Source of the DNA: Bradyrhizobium neotropicale
Lineage (GTDB): Bacteria > Pseudomonadota > Alphaproteobacteria > Rhizobiales > Xanthobacteraceae
Direction: 5' to 3'
DNA length: 36,029 nt
Assembly (NCBI RefSeq): GCF_001641695.1
Contig: NZ_LSEF01000094.1
Span: 1-36,029, forward strand
The position numbers were made by a program, and so were the translations under genes. The notes under the pieces were generated by a model, which was not told where the DNA came from, made no database searches, and saw only the letters and a list, made by a program, of their open reading frames with translations. Below are positions 24,844-33,472 of the stretch, in pieces. Numbering within the stretch: the stretch's first letter is position 1; every line of letters starts with the position of its first letter.

Positions 24844-25932
24844 TCAGGCGCTTTGCGGGGTGCGCAAGGCGGAGGTCCCCACCGAACCGGTCAAGGAGAC
24901 GGCCGGGTAGCGGTCGGCTTCGGCCTGGCCGATCTTGGCCGTGGCCTGTGCAAGCTTGCGCTCTGCGCTCGCCACGTCGGGACGACTGGTGAGGAGATCG
25001 GCCGGTATGCCCGCCGGCAATGGCATGCGCGGTGCGGGCACCGGCGCGGACTGCGCGAGCATGGAGGCGACGCCGTCAGGCGGGCGTCCGCGCAGAATTC
25101 CGAGCCGGTGAATGTCGGCCGCGAGCGCGGCCTGATAGGTGGGAATGTTGGCCTCCGTGCTCGCCGCCTGAGCGGTTGCTTTGGCCAGGTCCACGGCGGT
25201 GGCGCTGCCGGCTTCGTACTTCGAGCGGGTGAGCCGCTCGGTGTCGCGCTGTGAGGTCGCGGTCCGCTCCGCCAGCGCGATCCGGGCCTGATAGCCGCGG
25301 GCCTCGACGTAATAGGCGGCGACGTCGCCGATGAGCGTGACGAGGCTGTCGCGCAGATCCTCTGCGGCCGATTGCTCGGCGCGCAATGCGGCCTCGATGC
25401 CGCGCTGCGTGCCGCCGAACAGGTCGAGCTCCCAGCTCGAATCGAAGCTCGCCTGGTGCAGCGTGTAGGGGGCACTATCGACGAGGACTGAAGCGGAGCC
25501 CGCGCTCGTCTTGTTGTTGGTGACCGAGGCTGTGCCGCTGACGGAGGGGAACAGCCCCGCCGTGGTCTGTTGCAGCGTGGCGCGCGCCTCGCGCACGACG
25601 GCTTTCGCCTTTGCAACGCTCGGGTTCGCCTCGACGGCCTGTTCGATGAGCCAGCTGAGCAAGGGATCACGCAGGCGCAGCCACCACCGATCCAGCCGTC
25701 CGGTGTCGTGGCGGGACGCAGTCTTGGTGCTCCACTGCGAAGGCAGATTCGGCGTGGGCGGGCCGGCGTAGTCCGGACCGACCGCACAGCCGGTCAATAG
25801 GCCGCCGACCGTCAGCATGAGGCAGAACGATCCGACGCGCGACAGGATGAGGCAGAACGGGCAGGACGTCCGATGATGGCTCTCCTTTACAGATGCCAGA
25901 GGCAAGGCAGCGAATAATTTTGACGACATCAA
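24844..25932 (-). CDS. NodT-type outer membrane factor, truncated
   Basis: The 362 residues cover the first three quarters of a TolC/NodT-like lipoprotein channel (usual length 450-500). A lipobox LLTGC lies at about 45-49 after a hydrophobic stretch. Family features follow: PNLPSQWSTK, WWLRLRDPLLSWLIEQA, SSWELDLFGGTQR, SKYEAGSATAVDLAKA, and LPAGIPADLLTSRPDVASAE near the end. The protein then breaks off at SLTGSVGTSALRTPQSA; the last six residues come from sequence that reads as the N-terminus of the adaptor in another frame. About 110 C-terminal residues are missing, so the channel is probably non-functional unless another TolC-like protein substitutes. Confidence 0.85.
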   Translation of the reverse strand: MMSSKLFAALPLASVKESHHRTSCPFCLILSRVGSFCLMLTVGGLLTGCAVGPDYAGPPTPNLPSQWSTKTASRHDTGRLDRWWLRLRDPLLSWLIEQAVEANPSVAKAKAVVREARATLQQTTAGLFPSVSGTASVTNNKTSAGSASVLVDSAPYTLHQASFDSSWELDLFGGTQRGIEAALRAEQSAAEDLRDSLVTLIGDVAAYYVEARGYQARIALAERTATSQRDTERLTRSKYEAGSATAVDLAKATAQAASTEANIPTYQAALAADIHRLGILRGRPPDGVASMLAQSAPVPAPRMPLPAGIPADLLTSRPDVASAERKLAQATAKIGQAEADRYPAVSLTGSVGTSALRTPQSA

Positions 25933-26136
25933 CCCGACTGAAATCCGTTGACCTGACCTTCCAGGAGGAGGGAAGCGCTGGTTGTACTCCCAAGGGAGCC
26001 GGCCGCGCTGCGAGCCAGGTCGCCGTCACTAGCCGGGCGATCGTGGCGTTTCGGCAGGCAGAATGTTGCTGAATGTAAACAGATGTAACGCGACGTCTCG
26101 GCGTCCGAAGAGGCCAGGAGGATCATGGTCAGCTGC

Positions 26137-26505
26137 CTACCAGGAGAGCGGAATTCTCTGCGGAAATCCGCCGAGATCCGAGGCAGGGCTCAGGGGCTGG
26201 CGATCGAGCGGCCGGTTGTTGTTCTCGCGGGCGAACGAGACGCCCGGCGGAAAGGCATAGTCGCTGAACTTGCGCTCGCCCGGGAGCACCTCGGTCCCTC
26301 CATCGAGCCATGAACGCTTGCTGACATAGATGCGCGTATGAGGCCCCGATTGGTAGGAGCGATCGGGGCCGCGCGGACCATACTCGTATACGGCGTTCTT
26401 TGACGTCTGTTCTCGATCGCGCTTGCTGGCCGTATCCGCCCTGCAAGTCAGTGTCGAGGCGAGCATGACAATTAGAACGATTCTGGTTTTGGCAAACGGA
26501 TTCAT
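26137..26505 (-). CDS. Small secreted hypothetical protein
   Basis: A 122-residue protein starting MNPFAKTRIVLIVMLASTLT, a clear signal peptide. The mature part is polar and rich in Arg, Pro and Ser with YGPRGPDRSYQSGPHTRIYV, SKRSWLDGGTEVLPGERKF and DYAFPP. I choose the Met at 26505 because it gives a proper signal peptide; longer starts add eight residues. No domain is recognised. A strong inverted repeat lies 26 bases upstream (26531-26559). It is convergent with nothing and divergent from bamA. Confidence 0.65.
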   Translation of the reverse strand: MNPFAKTRIVLIVMLASTLTCRADTASKRDREQTSKNAVYEYGPRGPDRSYQSGPHTRIYVSKRSWLDGGTEVLPGERKFSDYAFPPGVSFARENNNRPLDRQPLSPASDLGGFPQRIPLSW

Positions 26506-26530
26506 CGGCAGGCGTCCCATGCAGGTCATC

Positions 26531-26559
26531 AGAAGCCGATGCCTCTCGCATCGGCTTCT
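26531..26559. other. Perfect 12-bp stem hairpin
   Basis: AGAAGCCGATGC, five-base loop CTCTC, GCATCGGCTTCT. It lies in the 5' leader of the small secreted protein gene. Neither strand has a T tract, so it is not a typical terminator; it may be a leader structure or an operator. Confidence 0.5.
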
Positions 26560-26817
26560 CCGCCGGTAAAGAATTCACTTTTTGCGCGATGTTGCTGAGC
26601 GCTGGCGCGGGCCTGCGCACGCGGCGATCGCCGTGATGCCGGATTCTTCCGGGCGCAAGGAGCATGCGCGATCACGGTGAATGCTCCGCTCTGCGTACAG
26701 GACACGAGCTATCGCCGGATCAAACTCAATCACCGGAAACAATGCAGTAACTTTGGAGCCACACCGCGGCCACAGCTTTCCCGTTTCAGAGCAAGTCATG
26801 TGGACTTGAGGTGCGGA

Positions 26818-29331
26818 ATGTCTGTTTGGCGAGCCTGGTTGGTTGCAGTCGCGGTGTATGGTGTATCAATTGCAGCTTCGTTACCCGTCGTACTGTCGCC
26901 GCGGCCGGCGGCCGCGCAGGCGGCGGATACGATCGTTGTCGAGGGCAATCGCCGCGTGGAGGCGGACACGGTCCGCTCCTATTTCAAGCCGGGTCCCGGC
27001 GGGCACCTCGATCCGCCCGCCATCGACGACGCGCTCAAGGCGTTGATCGAGACCGGCCTGTTTCAGGATGTAAGGATCAACCGGGCCGGCGGCCGCATCG
27101 TGGTCTCGGTGATCGAAAACGCGGTGATCGGCCGCATCGCCTTCGAGGGCAACAAGAAGATCAAGGACGAACAGCTCTCCGCCGAGGTCCAATCCAAGCC
27201 GCGCGGCACGTTCTCCCGCGCCATGGTGCAGTCGGATACGCTGCGGATCGCCGAGATCTATCGCCGCTCCGGCCGCTACGACGTGCGCGTCACGCCAGAG
27301 ATCATCGAGCAGCCGAACAACCGCGTCGATCTCATTTTCACGATCGAGGAGGGCGCCAAGACATCGGTCAAGTCGATCGAGTTCATCGGCACCAGCGCCT
27401 TCTCGGCTTCGCGGCTGCGTGACGTGATCAAGACGCATGAGAGCAATCTACTCAGCTTCCTCGGCAACAACGACATCTATGATCCAGACCGCGTCGAGGC
27501 CGACCGCGACCTGATCCGCCGCTTCTATCTCAAGCACGGCTATGCCGATGCGCAGGTCGTGGCGGCGCTCACCGAATACGATGCGGACAAGAAGGGCTTT
27601 CTCGTCACCTTCAAGATCGATGAAGGTCAGCAATATCGCGTCGGCTTGGTCGATTTCCGCTCCAGCATTCCCAATTTCGACGCGAGTTCGATGCGCTCCT
27701 ATTCGCGCGTCAATGTCGGCTCGCTCTACAACGTCGAATCGGTCGAGAAATCCACCGAGGAGATGCAAATCGAGGCTTCGCGCCGCGGCTATGCCTTCGC
27801 CGTGGTGCGCCCCAGCGGCGACCGCAATTTCGAGGCGCACACCGTGTCCGTCGTGTTCAATATCGACGAAGGGCCGCGCACCTATATCGAGCGCATCAAC
27901 ATCCGCGGCAATACCCGCACGCGCGACTACGTGATTCGGCGTGAGTTCGACATCTCGGAGGGCGATGCCTACAACCGTGCGCTGGTCGATCGTGCCGAAC
28001 GCCGCTTGAAGAACCTCGACTACTTCAAGAGCGTCAAGATCGCCACGGAGCCGGGTTCCTCCAGTGACCGGGTGGTCCTGATCGTCGATCTTGAGGAGAA
28101 GTCGACCGGCGACTTCTCGATATCGGGCGGTTACTCCACGACCGACGGCGCGCTGGCCGAAGTCTCGGTTTCGGAGCGCAACCTGCTCGGGCGCGGGCTC
28201 TACGGCAAGGCGTCCGTCAGCTACGGCCAGTATTCGCGCGGCATATCGCTGTCCTTTGTCGAGCCCTATCTGCTCGATTACCGGCTGGCGCTCGGAATGG
28301 ACGTCTCCTGGCGCCAGCAATTGGCGAACAGCTACACGAGCTACGGCGTGACGACGCTGGGTTTCTCCCCGCGCATCGGCCTCGCATTGCGGGAGGATCT
28401 CTCGCTCCAGCTCCGCTACTCCTTGTATCGGCAGAACATCACGCTCGCCAGCGTGTACAACAACTGCAACAACAACGCGTCCAACACGTCGCTGGCCTAC
28501 AACCCGACGCCGGCTTACATCAAGAGCGTTCTGGGCGGTGTGGATCCGACCAATTCGACGGATTCGAGCCTCTATGGATACGGTTGCTATGGCGACGGTG
28601 AATCGAGCCTGCCGGTGCGCAAGGAGCTGGCGAACGGCGCGACATGGACGTCGGCGCTCGGCTACACGCTGAGCTACAACACGCTCGACAACACCAAGAA
28701 CCCGACGGACGGATTGCTGATCGACTTCCGGCAGGATTTTGCCGGGGTCGGCGGCGACGTGTCCTATCTGAAGAGCGCGGTGGACGCCAAGTACTATGCG
28801 TCGCTCGTCTCCGACATCGTCGGCGTGATTCATCTCCAGGGCGGCATCCTCAACAAGCTCGGCGACCAGGACCTGCGCATGCTGGACCATTTCCAGATGG
28901 GGCCGAACCTCGTGCGCGGCTTCGCCTCCAACGGCATCGGGCCGCGCGACATTACCTATGCGAGCTTCGGCGCGGCCGGCGATGCGCTCGGCGGCACCAA
29001 GTACTGGGGCGCGTCGGTGGAGCTGCAGATGCCGTTCTGGTTCCTGCCAAAGGAGGTCGGCCTGAAGGGCGCGGTCTACGCCGACGCCGGATCGCTCTGG
29101 GACTACAAGGGGCCGACATCCTGGTCGGTCACGGGCGAAGTCAATACGAAGGCCTGCCCGACCTGCGGACTGCAATATGACGACGGCAACGTGGTGCGTT
29201 CGTCGGTCGGCGTCGGCCTGATCTGGGCATCGCCGTTCGGACCGCTGCGCTTCGACTACGCCGTGCCGATCACCAAGGGCAAATACGACACCGTCCAGGA
29301 GTTCAGGTTCGGAGGCGGCACCTCGTTCTAG
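26818..29331 (+). CDS. bamA: Outer membrane assembly factor BamA (paralogue)
   Basis: An 837-residue Omp85 protein that folds beta-barrels into the outer membrane. A signal peptide (about 1-36, ending RPAAAQA) is followed by five POTRA domains (about 38-385): IVVEGNRRVEADTVRSYF, IAFEGNKKIKDEQL, IEFIGTSAFSASRLRD, then GLVDFRSSI and INIRGNTRTRDYVIRREFD. The 16-strand barrel has loop 6 with VRGF and ends GGGTSF with the terminal Phe. A surface loop near residues 540-600 is Asn- and Cys-rich. I start at 26818, with GAGG six bases upstream. The usual neighbours (rseP, lpxD, fabZ, lpxA) are absent, so this is probably an extra copy. Confidence 0.95.
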   Translation: MSVWRAWLVAVAVYGVSIAASLPVVLSPRPAAAQAADTIVVEGNRRVEADTVRSYFKPGPGGHLDPPAIDDALKALIETGLFQDVRINRAGGRIVVSVIENAVIGRIAFEGNKKIKDEQLSAEVQSKPRGTFSRAMVQSDTLRIAEIYRRSGRYDVRVTPEIIEQPNNRVDLIFTIEEGAKTSVKSIEFIGTSAFSASRLRDVIKTHESNLLSFLGNNDIYDPDRVEADRDLIRRFYLKHGYADAQVVAALTEYDADKKGFLVTFKIDEGQQYRVGLVDFRSSIPNFDASSMRSYSRVNVGSLYNVESVEKSTEEMQIEASRRGYAFAVVRPSGDRNFEAHTVSVVFNIDEGPRTYIERINIRGNTRTRDYVIRREFDISEGDAYNRALVDRAERRLKNLDYFKSVKIATEPGSSSDRVVLIVDLEEKSTGDFSISGGYSTTDGALAEVSVSERNLLGRGLYGKASVSYGQYSRGISLSFVEPYLLDYRLALGMDVSWRQQLANSYTSYGVTTLGFSPRIGLALREDLSLQLRYSLYRQNITLASVYNNCNNNASNTSLAYNPTPAYIKSVLGGVDPTNSTDSSLYGYGCYGDGESSLPVRKELANGATWTSALGYTLSYNTLDNTKNPTDGLLIDFRQDFAGVGGDVSYLKSAVDAKYYASLVSDIVGVIHLQGGILNKLGDQDLRMLDHFQMGPNLVRGFASNGIGPRDITYASFGAAGDALGGTKYWGASVELQMPFWFLPKEVGLKGAVYADAGSLWDYKGPTSWSVTGEVNTKACPTCGLQYDDGNVVRSSVGVGLIWASPFGPLRFDYAVPITKGKYDTVQEFRFGGGTSF

Positions 29332-29450
29332 CGAGACGCCGCGCGAGCAAGCCGCGCCGGGGTGGAGATGCTCCATCTTGACGCGCGCGCGTCCTTGGCG
29401 CAACCGCAACTGCGCCACGGATGCTGTTGGCTTGCGCCGGCTATTGCGCG

Positions 29451-30104
29451 GTCCAGCCGCCGTCGACGGAGATCGCCGTCCCGGTGATCTGGTCCGCGGC
29501 AGCCGAGCACAGGAAGGCGACCGTGCCGCCGAGCTGCGCGGGCGAGACGAAATCGAGGGACGGCTGCTTCTCGGCCAGCAGGGACTTGAGAGCTTCCCTC
29601 TGGCTGATGTTCTTCTGCGCAGCGATGTCGTCGATCTGCTTCTAAAGGCGTTCGCACCCAGCCGGGGCAGATCGCGTTGCAGGTCACGCCGCTTCCGGCA
29701 GTCTCGAGGCCAACCACCTTTGTCAGGCCGACCAGCCCGTGCTTGGCCGCAACATAGGCAGCCTTGTGCGTGGAGGCGACGAGGCCGTGGGTGGATGCAA
29801 TGTTGACGATGCGGCCCCAGTGCTGCTTCTTCATCTGAGGCACCGCCGCCGCGATGCCGTGGAAAGCGGCCGACAGGTTGATGTCCAGGATTGCATGCCA
29901 CTTGGCGGCAGGAAATTCCTCCATCGGCGCGGTGAACTGGATGCCGGCATTGTTTACGAGGATATCGAGCGTCCGAACGGTCTCCACCGTCGTGCCGGTC
30001 AGCCCGCGCACGGCATCTGCCTTCGACATGTCGGCGCCATCGTAAATGACGCGTACGCCATGGTCGCGTTCGATGCCCTTGCGGATTGACTCGAACGGGA
30101 GAAG
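29451..30104 (-). pseudogene. 3-hydroxybutyrate dehydrogenase, broken
   Basis: An SDR of the D-beta-hydroxybutyrate dehydrogenase type, in two pieces. The first piece reads SIRKGIERDHGVRVIYDGAD, LDILVNNAGIQFTAPMEEFP, IVNIASTHGLVAS, AAYVAAKHGLVGLTKVV and NAICPGWVRTPL. A small deletion near 29645 shifts the frame; the second piece reads KQIDDIAAQKNISQREALKS, then FVSPAQLGGTVAFLCS and TGTAISVDGGWTAQ to TAG at 29451. The N-terminal nucleotide-binding Gly motif (about 40 residues) is missing beyond 30104. Two independent lesions make it non-functional. It would have oxidised 3-hydroxybutyrate in PHB breakdown. Confidence 0.9.
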
Positions 30105-30935
30105 GTCGTGGGTTGGCTACTCCTTTTTCGCTATGTTTGTCCGAGGAAATTCCAGACGATCGCTTGCCAGACAGATGAGCGTCTAAAACGCCTCGAAGAG
30201 TCTGCTTGAATGTCGCGTTGCCTAACGTTGTAGGTTTCGAAATCCCGTTTTTAGGGGGAGTATATCGGACCCAGTTGACGCGCTTGTCAGCGCCAAACTC
30301 TGGAATGAAAAGACGCTGTTGAGAGCGCAGCGATCAAGAGCAGCAGATTATCTGGCCGACTCGATTTTCATTCTCGGCCAGAAAGGCACATGCCCGCCGG
30401 TGTGGTTGCACGAACTGCTTCTCTCTCTCACCCTTGTACGATACAACGTGACAGCGCGCCGGCATGCGTACCTAGTCTGACGAGTTGATCTGAAGGGCTA
30501 GCCTTTTAGATCATGTGGCGAATGCAGGATATCGATTTCAGCCACTCGCATGCCTATAGGCCGTAAGGCAATGCCGGAATCTACAACTGAGCTGCGACCG
30601 CACAACGCTGGCTGAGCAAGTGTACGATTGTCAGCATTTTGGACTGAGCCGATTGTCGGTTCCGGACCAGATGCCCGTACTGGGTTCTGTACTGGGCTAC
30701 CGAGCCAATGGACGACCCCCACGCCTGCTTCAATGGGGCGACAGGACCTGCCGCGTAATACATTTTTACGCACGTAAGTCGATGACATTTCGAACGAACC
30801 TTTACATTGTTCGCTATTTGTTCTATGCCGCTCTATCGCCGACCTCAAAGGGAAAAGCAAGAGATTGCGTTGGATTACGGTGATTATCGACACCGTCAAT
30901 TCGACGGAATCGGAGTGTACGGATAGGTTCGAGAA
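30105..30935. other. Intergenic stretch before the dprA-like gene
   Basis: No supported gene. A plus-strand frame at about 30250-30480 reads protein-like (for example DALVSAKLWNEKTLLRAQ and PVWLHELLLSLTLVRYNV) but has no start codon, and may be the tail of a lost gene. Minus-strand frames at 30498-30899 have no recognisable features. Confidence 0.35.
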
Positions 30936-31850
30936 ATGAATTTGATAGCTCGCATGAATTCCGGTCCCGCGGTTGCATCCGTCTCTCCACGCCGCGAGCT
31001 GGGTGCGTACGAAGCGTTGTGGCTTGAAAAGGGTGCCACATTCAAGACGCTTGCGGAACGATTTGCGGCCGATCCGTCCGCGCTACCGTCCGATTTCGTA
31101 TCCGACGCAGTCGCGGACGCGCGCGCCTCGGAAGTCTTGGCGAAACTAACAAAGGCGGGGGTTTCACGATTTGGCACACGGCTCAATCTAACTGGTAACT
31201 ATCCGGCGAAGCTCCGCGATGCACGGCATCCCGTCGAGATGCTGTATTTCCAGGGAACTTGGGAGTTGACCGAGACGCGCTGTGTGGCCGTGGTCGGCAA
31301 TCGCGAGGCCACTGCGGAGGGTTTGCGCCGAGCTGCGAAGGTTTCTCGAGCGCTGGTGGAAAAGGGCTTCACGGTCGTATCCGGTTTGGCCGCGGGGATC
31401 GATGCGGCGGCACACAGCGCAGCGATCGAGGCGGGTGGCCGAACGATCGCCGTTATCGGAACGCCCATCGGCGTCTACTACCCGAAGGAGAATGAAAAGC
31501 TCCAGCGCCGAATTGCCGAGGAGTTTCTCCTGATTTCGCAAGTGCCCGTTCTGCGATACGCTGCCCAACATGTACCGCAGAACAAGCTGTTCTTCCCCGA
31601 GCGAAACGTCACGATGAGTGCTCTGACGGAGGGCACGGTCATCGTCGAGGCGGGTGAAACGAGCGGAACCCTCACTCAGGCGCGAGCCGCCCTTCAACAA
31701 GGACGAAAGCTTTTCATTCTTGATTCCTGCTTCGAGCGCAGTGACGTGACGTGGCCTGCCGTCTATGCCAAAAAGGGCGCCATCAGGGTGCGAGATATAT
31801 CCGATATCTGGAGCGCGCTCGGCGATGGCGCTACGGCTTCAGAAGATTGA
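30936..31850 (+). CDS. DprA/SMF-like Rossmann-fold protein
   Basis: A 304-residue member of the DprA (SMF) family, which binds single-stranded DNA or, in the wider SLOG superfamily, nucleotides. The Rossmann domain has VAVVGNREATAEGL (117-130), VVSGLAAGIDAAAHSAAIEA (147-166), TIAVIGTPIGVYYPKEN (170-186), FFPERNVTMSAL and GTVIVEAGETSGTLTQARAA. An N-terminal region of about 85 residues replaces the usual SAM domain. The C-terminal winged helix of housekeeping DprA is absent; the protein ends soon after the fold with KKGAIRVRDISDIWSAL. It overlaps the next gene by 26 bp, so the two are coupled. This is probably not the housekeeping dprA but a specialised paralogue. Confidence 0.85.
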   Translation: MNLIARMNSGPAVASVSPRRELGAYEALWLEKGATFKTLAERFAADPSALPSDFVSDAVADARASEVLAKLTKAGVSRFGTRLNLTGNYPAKLRDARHPVEMLYFQGTWELTETRCVAVVGNREATAEGLRRAAKVSRALVEKGFTVVSGLAAGIDAAAHSAAIEAGGRTIAVIGTPIGVYYPKENEKLQRRIAEEFLLISQVPVLRYAAQHVPQNKLFFPERNVTMSALTEGTVIVEAGETSGTLTQARAALQQGRKLFILDSCFERSDVTWPAVYAKKGAIRVRDISDIWSALGDGATASED

Positions 31851-32472
31851 CCCGACCAACCGCGGCGACCACTACTACCTCGTCGACGAGGACGAGTGCT
31901 ATTTCCTGTACGAATACACCGCCCATGCCGGATGGCAGGGCGGCGCGACCAATCAATTGATCCATAACCTGCAGAAGAAGCGAAACGCCGGCGGCTACCT
32001 ATACAAGACGCCTGCGATCGCGCAATGCGCTCAGGCGTTTTCCGAAGTCATCAACGCGGATTGGCTGGCGCACGCCAGTCTTGTCCCGACGCCTCCCTCC
32101 AAGATTAGAACGGATGTCGATTACGACGATCGCATCTGCCGCGTTTGCAACGGAATCCGTAAGCCTGGTGCGCCTCAGGTGTTAGAGCTCATCGAGCAGA
32201 TCACATCGACCGAGACGTTCAAGGGAGGAAATAGGAAGAAGCCAGATGAGCTTCGTCAAAACTATCGATTCAACGAGCAACTTCTTCGGGGCGGAGTTCG
32301 CCCGAGCATCGGAATCGTCGACGACGTCCTTACCACAGGCTCACATTTCCGCGCGATCAAGGACATGATCTTGGAGCGCCTGCCGGATACTAAAGTAGTT
32401 GGGTTCTTCATCGCCCGCCGGGTAATTCCCGACCCATTCGATAGCGTGTCGATCGAGGACCTTCTCAAGTGA
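31825..32472 (+). CDS. ComF-like phosphoribosyltransferase
   Basis: A 215-residue type I PRTase. The PRPP-binding loop is SIGIVDDVLTTGSHFRAIKD (161-180). The upstream LVPTPPSKIRTD segment (87-96) parallels the VPVP segment of ComF proteins. An N-terminal zone (about 15-60, DHYYLVDEDECYFLYEYTAH) resembles that of ComF relatives, but the two Cys at 105 and 108 lie in a mid-protein CRVCNG motif and no complete zinc finger is seen. I start at ATG 31825, inside the dprA-like gene; the longer frame from 31765 has no ribosome site. A PRTase coupled to an SMF/DprA protein suggests production or sensing of a nucleotide. The substrate is unknown. Confidence 0.8.
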   Translation: MALRLQKIDPTNRGDHYYLVDEDECYFLYEYTAHAGWQGGATNQLIHNLQKKRNAGGYLYKTPAIAQCAQAFSEVINADWLAHASLVPTPPSKIRTDVDYDDRICRVCNGIRKPGAPQVLELIEQITSTETFKGGNRKKPDELRQNYRFNEQLLRGGVRPSIGIVDDVLTTGSHFRAIKDMILERLPDTKVVGFFIARRVIPDPFDSVSIEDLLK

Positions 32473-32485
32473 GACTGACTTCGGT

Positions 32486-32656
32486 ATGCCGCGAGAATGC
32501 GAGCTAAGTCTCTCAGGTCCGAGAGCGATCTCCGCGACCGCAGCCGTGACGCTAGACATGCTCCAAAAGCGACTCGAAGACGTTCGAATCTGCTATATTC
32601 CGACTCCGATATACTGGAGCGGTTCGATGTGGTTCATCCTGAACTCTCCACGCTGA
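32486..32656 (+). CDS. Possible third gene of the dprA-like operon, 56 aa
   Basis: An ATG 13 bases after the PRTase stop opens a 56-codon frame. The C-terminal half (LDMLQKRLEDVRICYIPTPI, then WSGSMWFIL) looks like an amphipathic helix followed by a strand with aromatic residues. There is no strong ribosome site. It ends about 120 bp before a strong terminator, so it would be the last gene of the transcript. It could also be a fragment of a larger lost gene. Confidence 0.3.
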   Translation: MPRECELSLSGPRAISATAAVTLDMLQKRLEDVRICYIPTPIYWSGSMWFILNSPR

Positions 32657-32779
32657 GCGCTCGTGGAACCCACCGTTGGCAGCAAGATCTCGTCAGCTTC
32701 TCGAAGGGCGGAGCGTCTGTTCGCAAATTCCTCCAGTAGTTCGTTTCCAGTCGGTGCCCAGCACGTCAAGCAGGCTTGC

Positions 32780-32829
32780 GGCCTGACGCCCCTTCCGACC
32801 TGGTCGAAGGGGCGTCAGGCCCTTTTGTG
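32780..32829 (+). terminator. Strong rho-independent terminator
   Basis: A perfect 16-bp GC-rich stem (GGCCTGACGCCCCTTC with its inverse) at 32780-32795 and 32806-32821 around a 10-base loop, then CCTTTTGTGT. It faces the dprA-like/PRTase operon and lies between it and the convergent gene ending at 32858. Confidence 0.85.
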
Positions 32830-32857
32830 TGAGAGGCCAAATCAAAGCGCTTCCTAA

Positions 32858-33472
32858 TTAAACGGCAGAGGCGATCGCGATTATCAGGGTAACAAGAGTA
32901 CCGAGATCGACTTCACTTATGGTCGCACGTCCAAAAATGAGTTTGGCGACCGTTGTTCGGTTAATGTCAGTACGCATATCCGCAGGCAGCGCTGCGACTG
33001 CTTCATCAAAAATACGTCCTAAAACCAAAAGCTGTTCCGGATCGTAGACGCCGCTCTGTTGATGGAGTTGCGCCGGTCGGAAACCGGCGACCGCGCCGGC
33101 TATATGGTCGTCGCGTTCTGGGCGGATTCTTGCCGCTATCAGTTCGCTCGTCAGCTCCGTGAGCCGCTTTGTCGCTTCACACGCGTTCTTGTCTTCCCAG
33201 ATGAGTCTTGCGACCTCTTCGATTTGCAGCTCGATCATCTGCTCAAAATGCTGAACACGCGAGCCGCAGCTACTCTGTTCTGCTGGTTCTGATCGGTCTG
33301 GTGTTGTCTGGGCCGGAGGCGGGGCGGCCCGAATTGAAGATGAGTTGAGCGGGATATGCAGAGGAAAGGGGACTATCCCGGCCAGTTCAGCGCATCGCGC
33401 TGTCATCCGAGACGGTCGTTTCTCGCGTTTTGTTGGCCGCATCCTTCCGGATCTGGACATTGTCATACTCAT
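32858..33472 (-). CDS. Hypothetical protein, 204 aa
   Basis: An unrecognised protein. The start at 33472 is fixed by AGGAGG five bases upstream; a start at 33517 has no such site. The first 80 residues are basic and disordered-looking (Arg, Pro, Ser rich). Residues 85-130 form a probable helix pair (HFEQMIELQIEEVARLIWED, ATKRLTELTSELIAARI). The C-terminal part (VYDPEQLLVLGRIFDEAVAA, ATISEVDLGTLVTLIIAIAS) is helical and ends in a hydrophobic tail. It converges on the dprA-like operon. The disordered basic head and helical core could fit a DNA- or RNA-associated protein, but this is speculation. Confidence 0.6.
   Translation of the reverse strand: MSMTMSRSGRMRPTKREKRPSRMTARCAELAGIVPFPLHIPLNSSSIRAAPPPAQTTPDRSEPAEQSSCGSRVQHFEQMIELQIEEVARLIWEDKNACEATKRLTELTSELIAARIRPERDDHIAGAVAGFRPAQLHQQSGVYDPEQLLVLGRIFDEAVAALPADMRTDINRTTVAKLIFGRATISEVDLGTLVTLIIAIASAV

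Noticed and set aside
27448..29901. Very long minus-strand open frame (817 codons) opposite bamA
   Set aside because: It is a high-GC shadow: the plus strand encodes a full BamA with signal peptide, POTRA domains and C-terminal Phe, and the antisense translation is compositionally biased (Arg, Val, Asp, Ala) with no domain.
30498..30899. Minus-strand 133-codon frame upstream of the dprA-like gene
   Set aside because: No domain or ribosome site; the region looks like decayed intergenic sequence.
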